Assembly: GCA_934196125.1 (NCBI GenBank)
Contig: CAKPVT010000004.1
Location: forward strand, 6,856-70,855
Direction: 5' to 3'
Length of the DNA stretch: 64,000 nucleotides
DNA from: an uncultured Streptococcus sp.
Lineage (GTDB): Bacteria; Bacillota; Bacilli; Lactobacillales; Streptococcaceae
Below the pieces are notes generated by a model, which did not search any database, was not told the origin of the DNA, and saw only the letters and a program-made list of their open reading frames with translations. Of this stretch, positions 42,907-52,275 are shown in pieces (position 1 is the stretch's first letter; each line of letters begins with the position of its first letter). The position numbers were made by a program, and so were the translations under genes.

Positions 42907-44856
42907 TTGGCTAAAAAAGAAATTAATGTAAATAATTATAATGACGATGCGATTCAGGTCTTGGAAGGATTGGATGCTGTTCGTAAACGTCCAGGGATGT
43001 ATATCGGTTCAACAGATGCGACTGGTCTTCATCACTTAGTTTGGGAAATTGTCGATAATGCTGTCGATGAGGCGCTTTCTGGTTTTGGTAATCAGATTGA
43101 CGTGATTATCAATTCTGACGGTAGTGTGACAGTTAGTGACCAAGGACGTGGAATGCCAACTGGTAAGCACGCTATGGGGATTCCAACAGTTGAGGTTATC
43201 TTTACCGTTCTCCACGCAGGTGGTAAATTCGGTCAAGGTGGCTATAAGACATCCGGAGGTCTGCATGGAGTAGGTTCTTCGGTTGTTAATGCGCTTTCTA
43301 GCTGGCTTGAAGTTGAAATCACACGTGACGGTGCCGTTTACAAGCAACGTTTTGAAAATGGTGGGAAACCGGTTACTACGCTTAAAAAAATCGACACAGC
43401 ACCAAAATCAAAATCAGGGACAAAAGTCACTTTTATGCCTGATGACACAATTTTCTCGACAATTGATTTTAAGTTTAACACGATTGCTGAGCGCTTGAAA
43501 GAATCTGCTTTCTTGCTTAAAGATGTGACATTAACTTTGACAGATAATCGTCCAGAAGAAGCAGAACATTTGGAATTTCATTATGAAAATGGGGTTCAAG
43601 ATTTTGTTGAATACCTCAATGAAGACAAGGAAACGTTGACACCAGTTATTTCAGTTACAGGTGAGGAGCAAAATTTCCAAGTTGAAGTCGCTCTCCAATA
43701 TAACGACGGTTTTTCTGATAATATCCTTTCTTTTGTTAACAATGTTCGTACAAAAGACGGTGGTACGCATGAAACTGGCCTGAAATCAGCTATCACTAAG
43801 GCAATGAATGATTATGCTCGTAAGTCTGGTTTGCTGAAAGAAAAAGATAAGAATTTAGAAGGTTCTGATTACCGTGAAGGCTTGTCAGCGGTGCTTTCAA
43901 TTCTTGTGCCAGAAGAACATTTACAATTTGAAGGGCAAACCAAAGACAAACTTGGAAGTCCCTTAGCACGTCCGATTGTTGATGGAATCGTTTCTGAAAA
44001 ATTAACGTATTTCCTTTTAGAAAACGGCGAAATTGCTTCAAACCTTGTTCGCAAAGCAATTAAAGCGCGTGATGCCAGAGAAGCAGCGCGCAAGGCGCGT
44101 GACGAATCACGTAACGGTAAGAAAAATAAAAAGGATAAGGGTTTGCTTTCTGGTAAATTAACACCAGCGCAATCTAAAAATCCTAAGAAAAATGAACTAT
44201 ATCTGGTCGAAGGGGATTCTGCCGGCGGCTCAGCTAAACAAGGTCGTGACCGCAAATTCCAAGCGATTCTACCATTGCGTGGTAAGGTGTTGAATACGGC
44301 AAAAGCCAAGATGTCTGATATTGTGAAAAACGAAGAAATCAATACCATGATTTACACAATTGGTGCGGGTGTTGGTGCAGAATTTAACGTTGAAAATTCT
44401 AACTATGATAAGATTATTATCATGACCGATGCCGATACCGACGGTGCTCACATCCAAACGCTTTTATTAACGTTCTTTTATCGTTATATGCGTCCGCTAG
44501 TTGAGACTGGACACGTCTATATTGCCCTTCCACCTCTTTATAAAATGTCAAAAGGTAAAGGCAAGAAAGAGCAAGTGGAGTATGCATGGACAGATGGCGA
44601 GTTAGAAGAATTACGTCAAAAATTTGGTAAAGGGGCTCAGCTACAACGTTACAAAGGTCTTGGGGAAATGAATGCTGACCAACTTTGGGAAACAACCATG
44701 AATCCAGAAACACGCACCTTAATTCGTGTAACGATTGAAGACTTAGCACGTGCCGAACGCCGTGTCAATGTCCTCATGGGCGACAAAGTTGAACCACGCC
44801 GCAAATGGATTGAGGACAACGTCAAATTCACCCTAGAAGAAAATACGGTGTTTTAA
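42907..44856 (+). CDS. parE: Topoisomerase IV subunit B
   Basis: 649 residues; the ATPase half of topoisomerase IV. GHKL motifs EIVDNAVDEALSG, SDQGRGMPTGKHA and GGLHGVGSSVVNALS; Toprim motifs LVEGDSAGGSAKQGRDRKFQ, LPLRGKVLN and TDADTDGAHI. The start is a TTG at 42907 with GGAGG a few bases upstream; no closer ATG fits the family's N terminus. Confidence 0.97.
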   Translation: MAKKEINVNNYNDDAIQVLEGLDAVRKRPGMYIGSTDATGLHHLVWEIVDNAVDEALSGFGNQIDVIINSDGSVTVSDQGRGMPTGKHAMGIPTVEVIFTVLHAGGKFGQGGYKTSGGLHGVGSSVVNALSSWLEVEITRDGAVYKQRFENGGKPVTTLKKIDTAPKSKSGTKVTFMPDDTIFSTIDFKFNTIAERLKESAFLLKDVTLTLTDNRPEEAEHLEFHYENGVQDFVEYLNEDKETLTPVISVTGEEQNFQVEVALQYNDGFSDNILSFVNNVRTKDGGTHETGLKSAITKAMNDYARKSGLLKEKDKNLEGSDYREGLSAVLSILVPEEHLQFEGQTKDKLGSPLARPIVDGIVSEKLTYFLLENGEIASNLVRKAIKARDAREAARKARDESRNGKKNKKDKGLLSGKLTPAQSKNPKKNELYLVEGDSAGGSAKQGRDRKFQAILPLRGKVLNTAKAKMSDIVKNEEINTMIYTIGAGVGAEFNVENSNYDKIIIMTDADTDGAHIQTLLLTFFYRYMRPLVETGHVYIALPPLYKMSKGKGKKEQVEYAWTDGELEELRQKFGKGAQLQRYKGLGEMNADQLWETTMNPETRTLIRVTIEDLARAERRVNVLMGDKVEPRRKWIEDNVKFTLEENTVF

Positions 44857-44951
44857 TCAGTCGTTGAAAGAGACCAGTAACGCTCTATTATCTGTTTAAA
44901 ATGATGAGCTTAAATTATAATTTTTGATGTAAGATAAAAAGGATAATAAAC

Positions 44952-47459
44952 ATGTCAAATGTACAAAATATGTCTCTTGAAGACATTATGGGAGATCGTT
45001 TTGGGCGATATTCCAAATATATTATTCAAGAGCGGGCTTTGCCAGACATTCGTGATGGCTTGAAGCCTGTTCAACGCCGTATCCTTTATTCAATGAATAA
45101 AGACGGCAATACCTTTGATAAAGGTTTCCGTAAATCGGCGAAATCCGTCGGTAACGTTATGGGTAATTTCCACCCACACGGTGACTCTTCAATTTATGAC
45201 GCCATGGTGCGTATGAGTCAAGATTGGAAGAATCGTGCAACTTTAATTGAAATGCACGGTAACAACGGTTCTATGGACGGTGACCCACCAGCTGCCATGC
45301 GTTATACCGAAGCACGCTTGTCAGAAATTGCGGGTTATTTACTCCATGATATTGACAAAGATACGGTTCCGTTTGCTTGGAACTTTGATGATACCGAGAA
45401 AGAACCGACCGTTTTACCTGCGGCCTTTCCAAACCTTTTGGTAAATGGTGCGACAGGGATCTCAGCAGGTTATGCAACGGATATTCCGCCACATAATTTA
45501 GCAGAAGTGATTGATGCGGTTGTTTACCTCATTGATCATCCTAATGCTAAATTGGATAAATTAATGGAATTCTTGCCTGGACCAGATTTTCCTACTGGTG
45601 CTATTATTCAAGGTAAAGATGGCATTCGTAAAGCTTATGAGACTGGTAAAGGTCGTGTTGTGGTTCGTTCACGCACAGACATTGAAAGCCTTAAAGGTGG
45701 TAAAAAACAGATTGTCGTTACAGAAATTCCTTATGAAGTTAATAAAGCGGTGCTTGTTAAGAAAATCGATGATGTTCGTGTGAATAATAAAGCGCCTGGT
45801 ATTGCGGAAGTTCGTGATGAATCCGACCGTGATGGTCTGCGTATTGCTATTGAGCTTAAAAAAGATGCTGACGAACAAGCTGTTCTCAACTATCTTTTGA
45901 AATACACAGATTTGCAGATGAATTACAATTTCAACATGGTTGCCATTGATAACTACACACCATGTCAGGTTGGTATCGTTCCAATGTTGACAAGTTACAT
46001 TGCGCACCGTAAAGAAATTATCGTTGCTCGTTCGAAATTTGATAAAGAAAAAGCTGAAAAACGCCTTCATATCGTGGAAGGTTTGATTCGTGTGATTTCG
46101 ATTCTTGACGACGTTATTGCGCTTATTCGTGCGTCTGAAAATAAAGCTGACGCTAAAGAAAATTTGAAAGTTAGCTATGAATTCTCGGAAGAACAAGCCG
46201 AAGCAATCGTCACATTGCAATTGTACCGTTTGACAAATACTGATATTGTAACGCTTGAAAATGAAGAAGCAGAGCTTCGTGAACGTATTACAATGCTTAA
46301 AGCCATTATCGGTGATGAACGTACCATGTACAATGTCATGAAATGTGAATTGCGCGAAGTTAAGAAAAAATTTGCTACACCGCGTTTGACAGAATTGCAA
46401 GCTGAAGCTGAAACGATTGAAATTGATGTGGCAAGCTTGATTGTTGAGGAAGACACCTTTGTTAGCGTAACGAAAGGCGGTTATATCAAACGTACCAGCC
46501 CACGTTCTTACAACGCTTCGACAGTTGAAGAAATTGGAAAACGTGATGATGATGAGCTGATTTTCGTAGCACAAGCTAAGACAACACAGCACTTGCTGAT
46601 TTTCACAAATCTTGGTAATGTCATTTACCGTCCAATCCATGAATTGACTGATATTCGTTGGAAAGATATCGGTGAACACTTGTCGCAAACCATTACCAAC
46701 TTTGCGACAGATGAGTACGTTTTGTATGCTGAAATTGTTGATGATTTCGGTTCACAAACCTACTTTGCTGCAACAAAAGTTGGACAAATCAAACGCTTTG
46801 AACGCAAGGAATTCACACCTTGGCGCACCTACAAATCAAAATCAGTTAAATACGCTAAGTTAAAAAATGCTGATGATAGTATCGTTACCATCTCACCAAT
46901 TGCGTTAGACGACGTAATGATTGTGACACACAACGGTTACGCACTGCATTTCAATATCGAAGAAGTACCAGTCGTTGGCGCAAAAGCAGCAGGGGTCAAG
47001 GCTATCAACCTTAAAGACGATGATTTCGTAGCCTCAGCTTTTGTTGCCAATACAGATAGTTTCTTTATCTTAACACAACGTGGTAGCCTTAAACGTATGG
47101 CGACAGAGCTTATTCCAGCTACAAGCCGTGCTAATCGTGGTTTGCAAGTCTTACGCGAACTCAAATCAAAACCACATCGTGTCTTTATGGCTGGACCAGT
47201 TCATGCTTCTAATGATGTGCAAAACCTTGACTTATTCACTATTAGTACAGTAGATTCCGATGATGTGCAAAACCTTGACTTATTCACTATTAGTACAGTA
47301 GATTCCGATGATGTCGAAACATTAGAAGTCCATTCAAATAAAGGGGCTGTTTACCAAGCTATTTTAGAAGATTTAAACCTTTCTGAACGTACAAGTAACG
47401 GTTCATTTATCTCGGATAAAATTTCTGATGAAGGTGTCTTTTGCGCACGAATCCAATAA
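44952..47459 (+). CDS. parC: Topoisomerase IV subunit A, with a 16-residue tandem duplication
   Basis: 835 residues; the usual streptococcal length is about 819. Catalytic Tyr in PPAAMRYTEARLSEIAG; the quinolone-resistance region HPHGDSSIYDAMVRMSQDW keeps the wild-type Ser and Asp. In the C-terminal beta-propeller, DVQNLDLFTISTVDSD occurs twice in tandem (47214-47309), which accounts for the extra 16 residues. The gene is otherwise complete and follows parE by 95 nt. Confidence 0.97.
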   Translation: MSNVQNMSLEDIMGDRFGRYSKYIIQERALPDIRDGLKPVQRRILYSMNKDGNTFDKGFRKSAKSVGNVMGNFHPHGDSSIYDAMVRMSQDWKNRATLIEMHGNNGSMDGDPPAAMRYTEARLSEIAGYLLHDIDKDTVPFAWNFDDTEKEPTVLPAAFPNLLVNGATGISAGYATDIPPHNLAEVIDAVVYLIDHPNAKLDKLMEFLPGPDFPTGAIIQGKDGIRKAYETGKGRVVVRSRTDIESLKGGKKQIVVTEIPYEVNKAVLVKKIDDVRVNNKAPGIAEVRDESDRDGLRIAIELKKDADEQAVLNYLLKYTDLQMNYNFNMVAIDNYTPCQVGIVPMLTSYIAHRKEIIVARSKFDKEKAEKRLHIVEGLIRVISILDDVIALIRASENKADAKENLKVSYEFSEEQAEAIVTLQLYRLTNTDIVTLENEEAELRERITMLKAIIGDERTMYNVMKCELREVKKKFATPRLTELQAEAETIEIDVASLIVEEDTFVSVTKGGYIKRTSPRSYNASTVEEIGKRDDDELIFVAQAKTTQHLLIFTNLGNVIYRPIHELTDIRWKDIGEHLSQTITNFATDEYVLYAEIVDDFGSQTYFAATKVGQIKRFERKEFTPWRTYKSKSVKYAKLKNADDSIVTISPIALDDVMIVTHNGYALHFNIEEVPVVGAKAAGVKAINLKDDDFVASAFVANTDSFFILTQRGSLKRMATELIPATSRANRGLQVLRELKSKPHRVFMAGPVHASNDVQNLDLFTISTVDSDDVQNLDLFTISTVDSDDVETLEVHSNKGAVYQAILEDLNLSERTSNGSFISDKISDEGVFCARIQ
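47214..47309 (+). repeat. Exact 48-bp tandem duplication in parC
   Basis: 47214-47261 and 47262-47309 are identical; the frame is kept. It starts GATGTGCAAAACCTTGAC. Confidence 0.95.
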
Positions 47460-47467
47460 ATTCATAA

Positions 47468-47495
47468 GTCGGGGAAAAGTCCCCGGTTTATTTTT
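47468..47495 (+). terminator. Terminator after parC
   Basis: CGGGG/CCCCG stem with AAAAGT loop followed by GTTTATTTTT. Confidence 0.8.
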
Positions 47496-47573
47496 AAAAT
47501 AAATTTTCAGAATTTTATGAAAAAATACTTAAAAAGCGTACAATAAGATAAAAACAAAGAAAGAGGATTTAAC

Positions 47574-48596
47574 ATGACAGTAGATTTAGATTGGGAAAAC
47601 CTAGGATTTGCCTATCATAAATTACCATTTCGCTATATTTCATATTACAAAGACGGTAAATGGGATGACGGACAATTAACAGAAGATGCAACGCTTCATA
47701 TTTCAGAAGCGTCTCCGGCTTTACATTATGGTCAACAAGCATTTGAAGGCTTGAAAGCTTACCGAACAAAAGATGGCTCTGTTCAATTATTCCGCCCAAA
47801 TATGAATGCAGAACGTTTTCAACGCACAGCAGACCGCCTTCTTATGCCACAAGTGCCAACTGAAAAATTCATTGATGCCGCTAAGCAAGTTGTGCGCGCC
47901 AATGAAGAATTCGTCCCACCATATGGTACAGGTGCAACTCTTTATCTACGTCCTCTTTTGATTGGTGTTGGTGATATTATTGGTGTTCACCCAGCTGATG
48001 AATACATTTTCACTATTTTTGCCATGCCAGTTGGAAATTACTTCAAAGGTGGCTTGGTGCCAACAAACTTCTTGATTCAAGATGAATATGACCGTGCTGC
48101 ACCCAATGGTACAGGTGCCGCAAAAGTTGGTGGTAACTACGCAGCAAGCCTTCTTCCAGGGAAAGTGGCGCACGACCGCAAATTCTCTGACGTTATTTAT
48201 CTTGACCCAGCTACTCATACCAAAATTGAAGAAGTCGGTTCAGCAAACTTCTTCGGTATTACAGCGGATAATGAATTTATCACACCACTTAGCCCATCTA
48301 TTTTGCCATCCATCACAAAATATTCGCTTCTTTACTTGGCAGAGCACCGCTTTGGTATGAAAGCTATCCAAGGTGACGTAAAACTTGATGAATTAGACAA
48401 ATTCGTTGAAGCTGGTGCTTGTGGTACAGCAGCCGTTATTTCACCAATCGGTGGTGTTCAACACGGAGATGACTTCCATGTCTTTTATAGCGAAACAGAA
48501 GTAGGTCCTGTAACCCGTAGACTTTATGACGAACTTGTTGGTATCCAGTTTGGTGATATTGAAGCTCCAGAAGGTTGGATTTACAAAGTTAACTAA
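47574..48596 (+). CDS. ilvE: Branched-chain amino acid aminotransferase
   Basis: A 340-residue fold-IV PLP enzyme for valine, leucine and isoleucine. Visible are HYGQQAFEGLKAYRTKDGSV, the Lys region GGNYAASLLPGK, EEVGSANFFGI and GTAAVISPIGGV. Ribosome site AGAGGA. Its place after parEC is common in streptococci. Confidence 0.96.
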   Translation: MTVDLDWENLGFAYHKLPFRYISYYKDGKWDDGQLTEDATLHISEASPALHYGQQAFEGLKAYRTKDGSVQLFRPNMNAERFQRTADRLLMPQVPTEKFIDAAKQVVRANEEFVPPYGTGATLYLRPLLIGVGDIIGVHPADEYIFTIFAMPVGNYFKGGLVPTNFLIQDEYDRAAPNGTGAAKVGGNYAASLLPGKVAHDRKFSDVIYLDPATHTKIEEVGSANFFGITADNEFITPLSPSILPSITKYSLLYLAEHRFGMKAIQGDVKLDELDKFVEAGACGTAAVISPIGGVQHGDDFHVFYSETEVGPVTRRLYDELVGIQFGDIEAPEGWIYKVN

Positions 48597-48601
48597 AAAA
48601 T

Positions 48602-48626
48602 GAAAGCTTGCTCTTGCAAGCTTTTT
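48602..48626 (+). terminator. Terminator after ilvE
   Basis: AAGCTTG/CAAGCTT stem with CTCTTG loop followed by TTT. Confidence 0.8.
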
Positions 48627-48662
48627 CGTTTTCATGTAAAATGGGTAAAGCGAGGTGAAAGA

Positions 48663-48893
48663 ATGAGCAAAAAAGATAAGAAAATCGAAATTCAACTAGC
48701 TGATGCTAAGGTTGAAATCAATAACGCCAAAGTCAAAGGCTACACTTTGACAGCTGGTAAAAAAATCATTGGTGAAATCGCTGAACTAGACGATAAATTT
48801 GCAATTGTCAAGAGTGGAGAAGTCGAAGCATTCTTCAAGACATTAGAACAAACGATTGAAAGTATTATTGAAAATTACAATCTTAATCGCTAA
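48663..48893 (+). CDS. DUF2969-family small protein
   Basis: A 76-residue charged protein (MSKKDKKIEIQLADAKVEIN, KGYTLTAGKKIIGEIAELDD) found as a DUF2969 family in streptococci and relatives; function unknown. ATG 48663 follows GAGGTGAAAG; the longer frame from 48600 reads through the ilvE terminator. Confidence 0.75.
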   Translation: MSKKDKKIEIQLADAKVEINNAKVKGYTLTAGKKIIGEIAELDDKFAIVKSGEVEAFFKTLEQTIESIIENYNLNR

Positions 48894-48909
48894 AACAGCC
48901 GAAAAGTAC

Positions 48910-48938
48910 TTGCAAGAGAACAGAAACTATGTTAGAAT
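48910..48938 (+). promoter_or_regulatory. Promoter of the tRNA-Tyr/tRNA-Gln unit
   Basis: TTGCAA (48910-48915), 17 nt, TAGAAT (48933-48938), 15 nt before the tRNA. Confidence 0.7.
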
Positions 48939-48953
48939 AGTTTTTGTTGTAAT

Positions 48954-49034
48954 GGAAGGGTAGCGAAGAGGCTAAACGCGGCGGACTGTAAATCCGCTCC
49001 TTCGGGTTCGGGGGTTCGAATCCCTCCCCTTCCA
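48954..49034 (+). tRNA. tRNA-Tyr (GUA)
   Basis: 81 nt with acceptor arms GGAAGGG/CCCTTCC, anticodon loop CTGTAAA giving GUA, a long variable arm and TTCGAAT. CCA is not encoded. Confidence 0.95.
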
Positions 49035-49067
49035 TTCTAAGAGCAGTCTTAGATTGTACATTGTTTT

Positions 49068-49139
49068 TGGGGTATAGCCAAGCGGTAAGGCAAGGGACTT
49101 TGACTCCCTCATGCGTTGGTTCGAATCCAGCTACCCCAG
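49068..49139 (+). tRNA. tRNA-Gln (UUG)
   Basis: 72 nt, acceptor TGGGGTA/TACCCCA with discriminator G, anticodon loop CTTTGAC giving UUG, T-loop TTCGAAT. Confidence 0.95.
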
Positions 49140-49266
49140 TCAAAGGTATCAAGTTTCAGCTTGACACCGTCAAAGATAAAAGTTGTTGTCGTTGCGGGTT
49201 ACCTTGAGAAATATTATTGTTGTCAAAAGTTAGCATTAGCTAGCTTTTGTTGGAGGATTTTTTAGA

Positions 49267-50463
49267 ATGAATGAATTTGAAGATTTGCTAAACAGTGTTA
49301 GCGAAGTAAACCCTGGTGATGTAGTCACTGCGGAAGTTTTAACTGTTGATAATGATCAAGTAAACGTTGTTATCGAAGGAACAGGTGTTGAAGGTGTCCT
49401 TACACTTCGTGAATTGACTAACGATCGTGATGCTGACATCAATGACTTTGTTAAAACTGGCGACACAGTTGAAGTTCTTGTTCTTCGTCAAGTTGTAGGT
49501 AAAGATACTGATACAGTTACTTTCCTTGTCTCTAAAAAACGCTTGGAAGCTCGCAAAGCTTGGGATAAACTTATTGGTCGTGAAGGTGAAGTTGTTACTG
49601 TTAAAGGTACACGTGCTGTTAAAGGTGGTCTTTCAGTTGAATTTGAAGGACTTCGCGGATTCATTCCAGCTTCAATGATTGATACTCGTTTTGTACGTAA
49701 CACTGAAAAATTTGTTGGTCAAGAGTTTGAAGCTAAAATTAAAGAAGTTGTTCCAGCTGAAAACCGCTTCATTCTTTCACGTCGTGAAGTTGTTGAAGAA
49801 AAAGCTGCTGCAGCTCGTAAAGAAGTCTTCTCAAAACTTGAAGAAGGCACAATCGTTAAAGGTAAAGTTGCTCGTTTGACAAGCTTTGGTGCTTTCATCG
49901 ACCTTGGTGGTGTTGACGGACTTGTTCACGTGACTGAATTGTCTCACGAACGTAACGTATCACTTAAATCAGTTGTTTCTGTTGGTGAAGAAGTTGAAGT
50001 TAAAGTTCTTTCAATTGACGAAGAAGCAGGTCGTGTATCACTTTCACTTAAAGCTACAACACCTGGACCTTGGGATGGTGTAGAACAAAAACTTGCTGCT
50101 GGTGATGTTGTTGAAGGTAAAGTTAAACGTTTGACTGACTTCGGTGCTTTCGTTGAAGTATTACCTGGTATTGATGGACTTGTTCACATCTCACAAATTT
50201 CACACAAACGTGTTGAAAATCCAAAAGATGTCCTTTCAGTAGGTCAAGAAGTTAACGTTAAAGTTCTTGATGTTAACGCTGCTGCAGAACGTGTATCACT
50301 TTCTATCAAAGCTCTTGAAGAACGTCCAGCACAAGCTGAAAATGAAGAAAAACGTCAATCTCGTCCACGTCGTCCAAAACGTGAAGCTAAACGTGATTAC
50401 GAACTTCCAGAAACTCAAACTGGATTCTCAATGGCTGACTTGTTTGGCGATATTGAATTATAA
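49267..50463 (+). CDS. rpsA: Ribosomal protein S1 homologue
   Basis: 398 residues with four S1 RNA-binding domains at about 15-90, 103-170, 188-258 and 273-345; the last two begin GTIVKGKVARLTSFGAFIDL and GDVVEGKVKRLTDFGAFVEV. It is the shorter Gram-positive form of S1. The C-terminal basic tail (RQSRPRRPKREAKRD) is followed by an acidic end. Ribosome site TTGGAGG. Confidence 0.95.
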   Translation: MNEFEDLLNSVSEVNPGDVVTAEVLTVDNDQVNVVIEGTGVEGVLTLRELTNDRDADINDFVKTGDTVEVLVLRQVVGKDTDTVTFLVSKKRLEARKAWDKLIGREGEVVTVKGTRAVKGGLSVEFEGLRGFIPASMIDTRFVRNTEKFVGQEFEAKIKEVVPAENRFILSRREVVEEKAAAARKEVFSKLEEGTIVKGKVARLTSFGAFIDLGGVDGLVHVTELSHERNVSLKSVVSVGEEVEVKVLSIDEEAGRVSLSLKATTPGPWDGVEQKLAAGDVVEGKVKRLTDFGAFVEVLPGIDGLVHISQISHKRVENPKDVLSVGQEVNVKVLDVNAAAERVSLSIKALEERPAQAENEEKRQSRPRRPKREAKRDYELPETQTGFSMADLFGDIEL

Positions 50464-50473
50464 TAATAAATTG

Positions 50474-50505
50474 GAAAAGACTTGTTTAACAGGTCTTTTC
50501 TTTTT
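50474..50505 (+). terminator. Terminator after rpsA
   Basis: GAAAAGACTTG/CAGGTCTTTTC stem followed by TTTTT. Confidence 0.85.
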
Positions 50506-50534
50506 ACTTTGATGTGGTATAATGTAATAAGTTG

Positions 50535-50606
50535 CCACTCTTAGTGTAATGGATATCACGCAAGATTCCGGTTCTTGAAATAGGGGTTCGATTCCCTTAG
50601 GGTGGA
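50535..50606 (+). tRNA. tRNA-Arg (CCG)
   Basis: 72 nt, acceptor CCACTCT/AGGGTGG with A discriminator, anticodon stem CAAGA/TCTTG with loop TTCCGGT giving CCG (reads CGG), T-loop TTCGATT. Confidence 0.9.
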
Positions 50607-50622
50607 GAGTTATAATCTACCT

Positions 50623-50648
50623 AAAAAGCCTTGATTTCAAGGCTTTTT
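50623..50648 (+). terminator. Terminator after tRNA-Arg
   Basis: AAAAAGCCTTGA/TCAAGGCTTTTT near-perfect hairpin. Confidence 0.88.
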
Positions 50649-50988
50649 GAAGTATAAGAAACGTATTCATTTTGAAGAGCTTTAGAGTCACTTAAGGACA
50701 TTCCTAAATAAAAAATCAAGGTATTTGCAGATCTTTTTTGCCTAAATATCTAAGATAATGTTTGCTATTTGGTACAATACCTTAAAAAACTATTAGAGTA
50801 CAGATGCTATAAATTAAAAAGTTTGTTATGTTTTGAATTAACTTGACTCATAATTTTTGGGAACGAAAATTAGGGAATCTTCCTTGGAAAGATTGAATTG
50901 TTACTGCGGTTTTTATGCATGAATTGGCTAGGATTTTTGAGTAGCTATTGTTTTCTTGCTAAGATTTATAGCTTGAGTTTCTACATAG
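50649..50988. other. Intergenic stretch, no gene seen
   Basis: About 340 AT-rich bases between two terminators. I see no coding frame with a start, ribosome site and family similarity, and no RNA structure I recognise. Confidence 0.5.
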
Positions 50989-51018
50989 TAAAAAAGTCTG
51001 AGATGATTTCTCAGACTT
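50989..51018 (-). terminator. Terminator of the lrgAB operon
   Basis: AAGTCTGAGA/TCTCAGACTT stem; on the minus strand followed by a run of six Ts. Confidence 0.85.
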
Positions 51019-51034
51019 GGTTCTTATACTAGTG

Positions 51035-51730
51035 TTATTTCAGAATAATTTGAGCAACAATTGGGCTAATAATAACATATACGATTCCTGTTACGCCAAT
51101 CGCGAGACCAGCCATTGCGCCTTCTACATGACCATATTTTAAGGCTGTCCCTGTTCCGATAGCGTGTCCTGTACCACCAAGACTTAATCCAATCGCTACT
51201 GGATCATCAATTTTTAAAAGTTTTAGAAAAACTGGACCAAGAACGCTAGTTAAAATTCCAGTGATGACAACAACGACAAGGGTAACTGTTGTAATTCCGC
51301 CCATTTTGTCGGTAATTCCAACTGCCATAGCAGTTGTTACAGATTTGGGAAATAAAGAAATAGCTAAGAGGTATTTAATTCCAAAAGTTTTAGCGATAAG
51401 TGCTGTAAATGTAGTGTTAACAATACAAGCGATTAAAATACCTGACAGAATGCTTCTGATGTGATGTTTCATTAGGTGAAATGAGCGATAAAGCGGTATT
51501 CCAAGTGCGACAGTCGAAGGAACGATAAGCGTATTTAGGTAGCTTCCTCCAACGTAATAGTCGGCATACGAAATGTTACTTATTTTTAGAAAGGCGATAA
51601 TAAAAAAAGTAGCTAGAAGTAATGGTGTTGTAATTGGATGCGGAAAACGTCTAAAGATTAACATTCCCATTAAATAAGCAAGGATTGACACCATTATACC
51701 AAAGATTGGATTTGTGATAACCTCATTCAT
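51035..51730 (-). CDS. lrgB: LrgB-family membrane protein
   Basis: A 231-residue membrane protein with about six hydrophobic segments. HPITTPLLLATFFIIAFLKI, LGIPLYRSFHLMKHHIRSIL, FPKSVTTAMAVGITDKMGGI and LSLGGTGHAIGTGTALKYGH are conserved in LrgB/CidB proteins, linked to murein hydrolase control and pyruvate transport. ATG 51730 follows GGAG and overlaps the end of lrgA by eight bases; a longer frame upstream lies inside lrgA. Confidence 0.92.
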   Translation of the reverse strand: MNEVITNPIFGIMVSILAYLMGMLIFRRFPHPITTPLLLATFFIIAFLKISNISYADYYVGGSYLNTLIVPSTVALGIPLYRSFHLMKHHIRSILSGILIACIVNTTFTALIAKTFGIKYLLAISLFPKSVTTAMAVGITDKMGGITTVTLVVVVITGILTSVLGPVFLKLLKIDDPVAIGLSLGGTGHAIGTGTALKYGHVEGAMAGLAIGVTGIVYVIISPIVAQIILK

Positions 51731-52103
51731 GACGGACTCCTTTATCAACGTAATCTCCTTCAAAACGTTTTTTGATAAATTGCACAACAAAACCGATAAC
51801 GGCAACATTTAGGAAGATCGCACCTAAAATAATGATAGTAATAGGGAGCAGGTAATCCTTAATATCGTTAAATTTTTCCATAATCCCAACAGCTACAGGC
51901 AAAAAAAGAATGGTCATATTATTCAATAAAAAATTTCCGACAACGTCAATGTGTCTAAGGCGGATAATTTTAAATTCGAGCGCAAGAAAAAGTAGCACTA
52001 GCCCAATAATGCTACCAGGGACGGGTAAATGCAACAAATTTGAAATTGCCTCTCCAATAAACGAAAAGGCCAGAATAATCATAAATTGAACGTATAACTT
52101 CAT
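51723..52103 (-). CDS. lrgA: LrgA/CidA-family holin-like protein
   Basis: A 126-residue protein with four hydrophobic segments: MIILAFSFIGEAISNLLHLP, VPGSIIGLVLLFLALEFKII and NMTILFLPVAVGIMEKFND follow the CidA/LrgA pattern. It is the first gene of lrgAB; the LytST system that often controls it is not in this window. Confidence 0.93.
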   Translation of the reverse strand: MKLYVQFMIILAFSFIGEAISNLLHLPVPGSIIGLVLLFLALEFKIIRLRHIDVVGNFLLNNMTILFLPVAVGIMEKFNDIKDYLLPITIIILGAIFLNVAVIGFVVQFIKKRFEGDYVDKGVRHE

Positions 52104-52145
52104 TAGTAAACTCCTTCGTTATAAGTCTACTACTATGTAGGATTT

Positions 52146-52187
52146 TTTCAAGGTTCTTGAAACGTTTACATGAAAATTTCATGTAAA
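52146..52187 (-). promoter_or_regulatory. lrgA upstream control region: palindrome and cre-like site
   Basis: An exact 11-bp inverted repeat (TTTACATGAAA, 52165-52175, and TTTCATGTAAA, 52177-52187) around one base. A cre-like TGTAAACGTTTCAA on the minus strand (52170-52157) fits TGNAANCGNWNNCW at 13 of 14 positions. A weak -35 TTGAAA is at 52151-52146. Suggests CcpA plus a second regulator. Confidence 0.55.
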
Positions 52188-52237
52188 TATGGTGAGTTTC
52201 ATCATGTCAGTAAAAGTAATACGAAGATGATTTAGAA

Positions 52238-52273
52238 ATAAAAATAGGGTAAATCAAATCACCCTAACCTTGA
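52238..52273 (-). terminator. Terminator after the TVP38/DedA-like gene
   Basis: AGGGT/ACCCT-based hairpin followed on the minus strand by ATTTTTATTT. Confidence 0.55.
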
Positions 52274-52275
52274 AT

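Noticed and set aside
43869..44348. 159-codon frame antisense to parE
   Set aside because: Shadow of the parE Toprim region; no ribosome site or known family.
46175..46688. Long open frames antisense to parC
   Set aside because: They lie wholly opposite a highly conserved gene, lack ribosome sites and have no family features; they follow from codon composition.
44952..47459. Fluoroquinolone-resistance change in parC
   Set aside because: The GDSSIYD stretch has the wild-type Ser and Asp.
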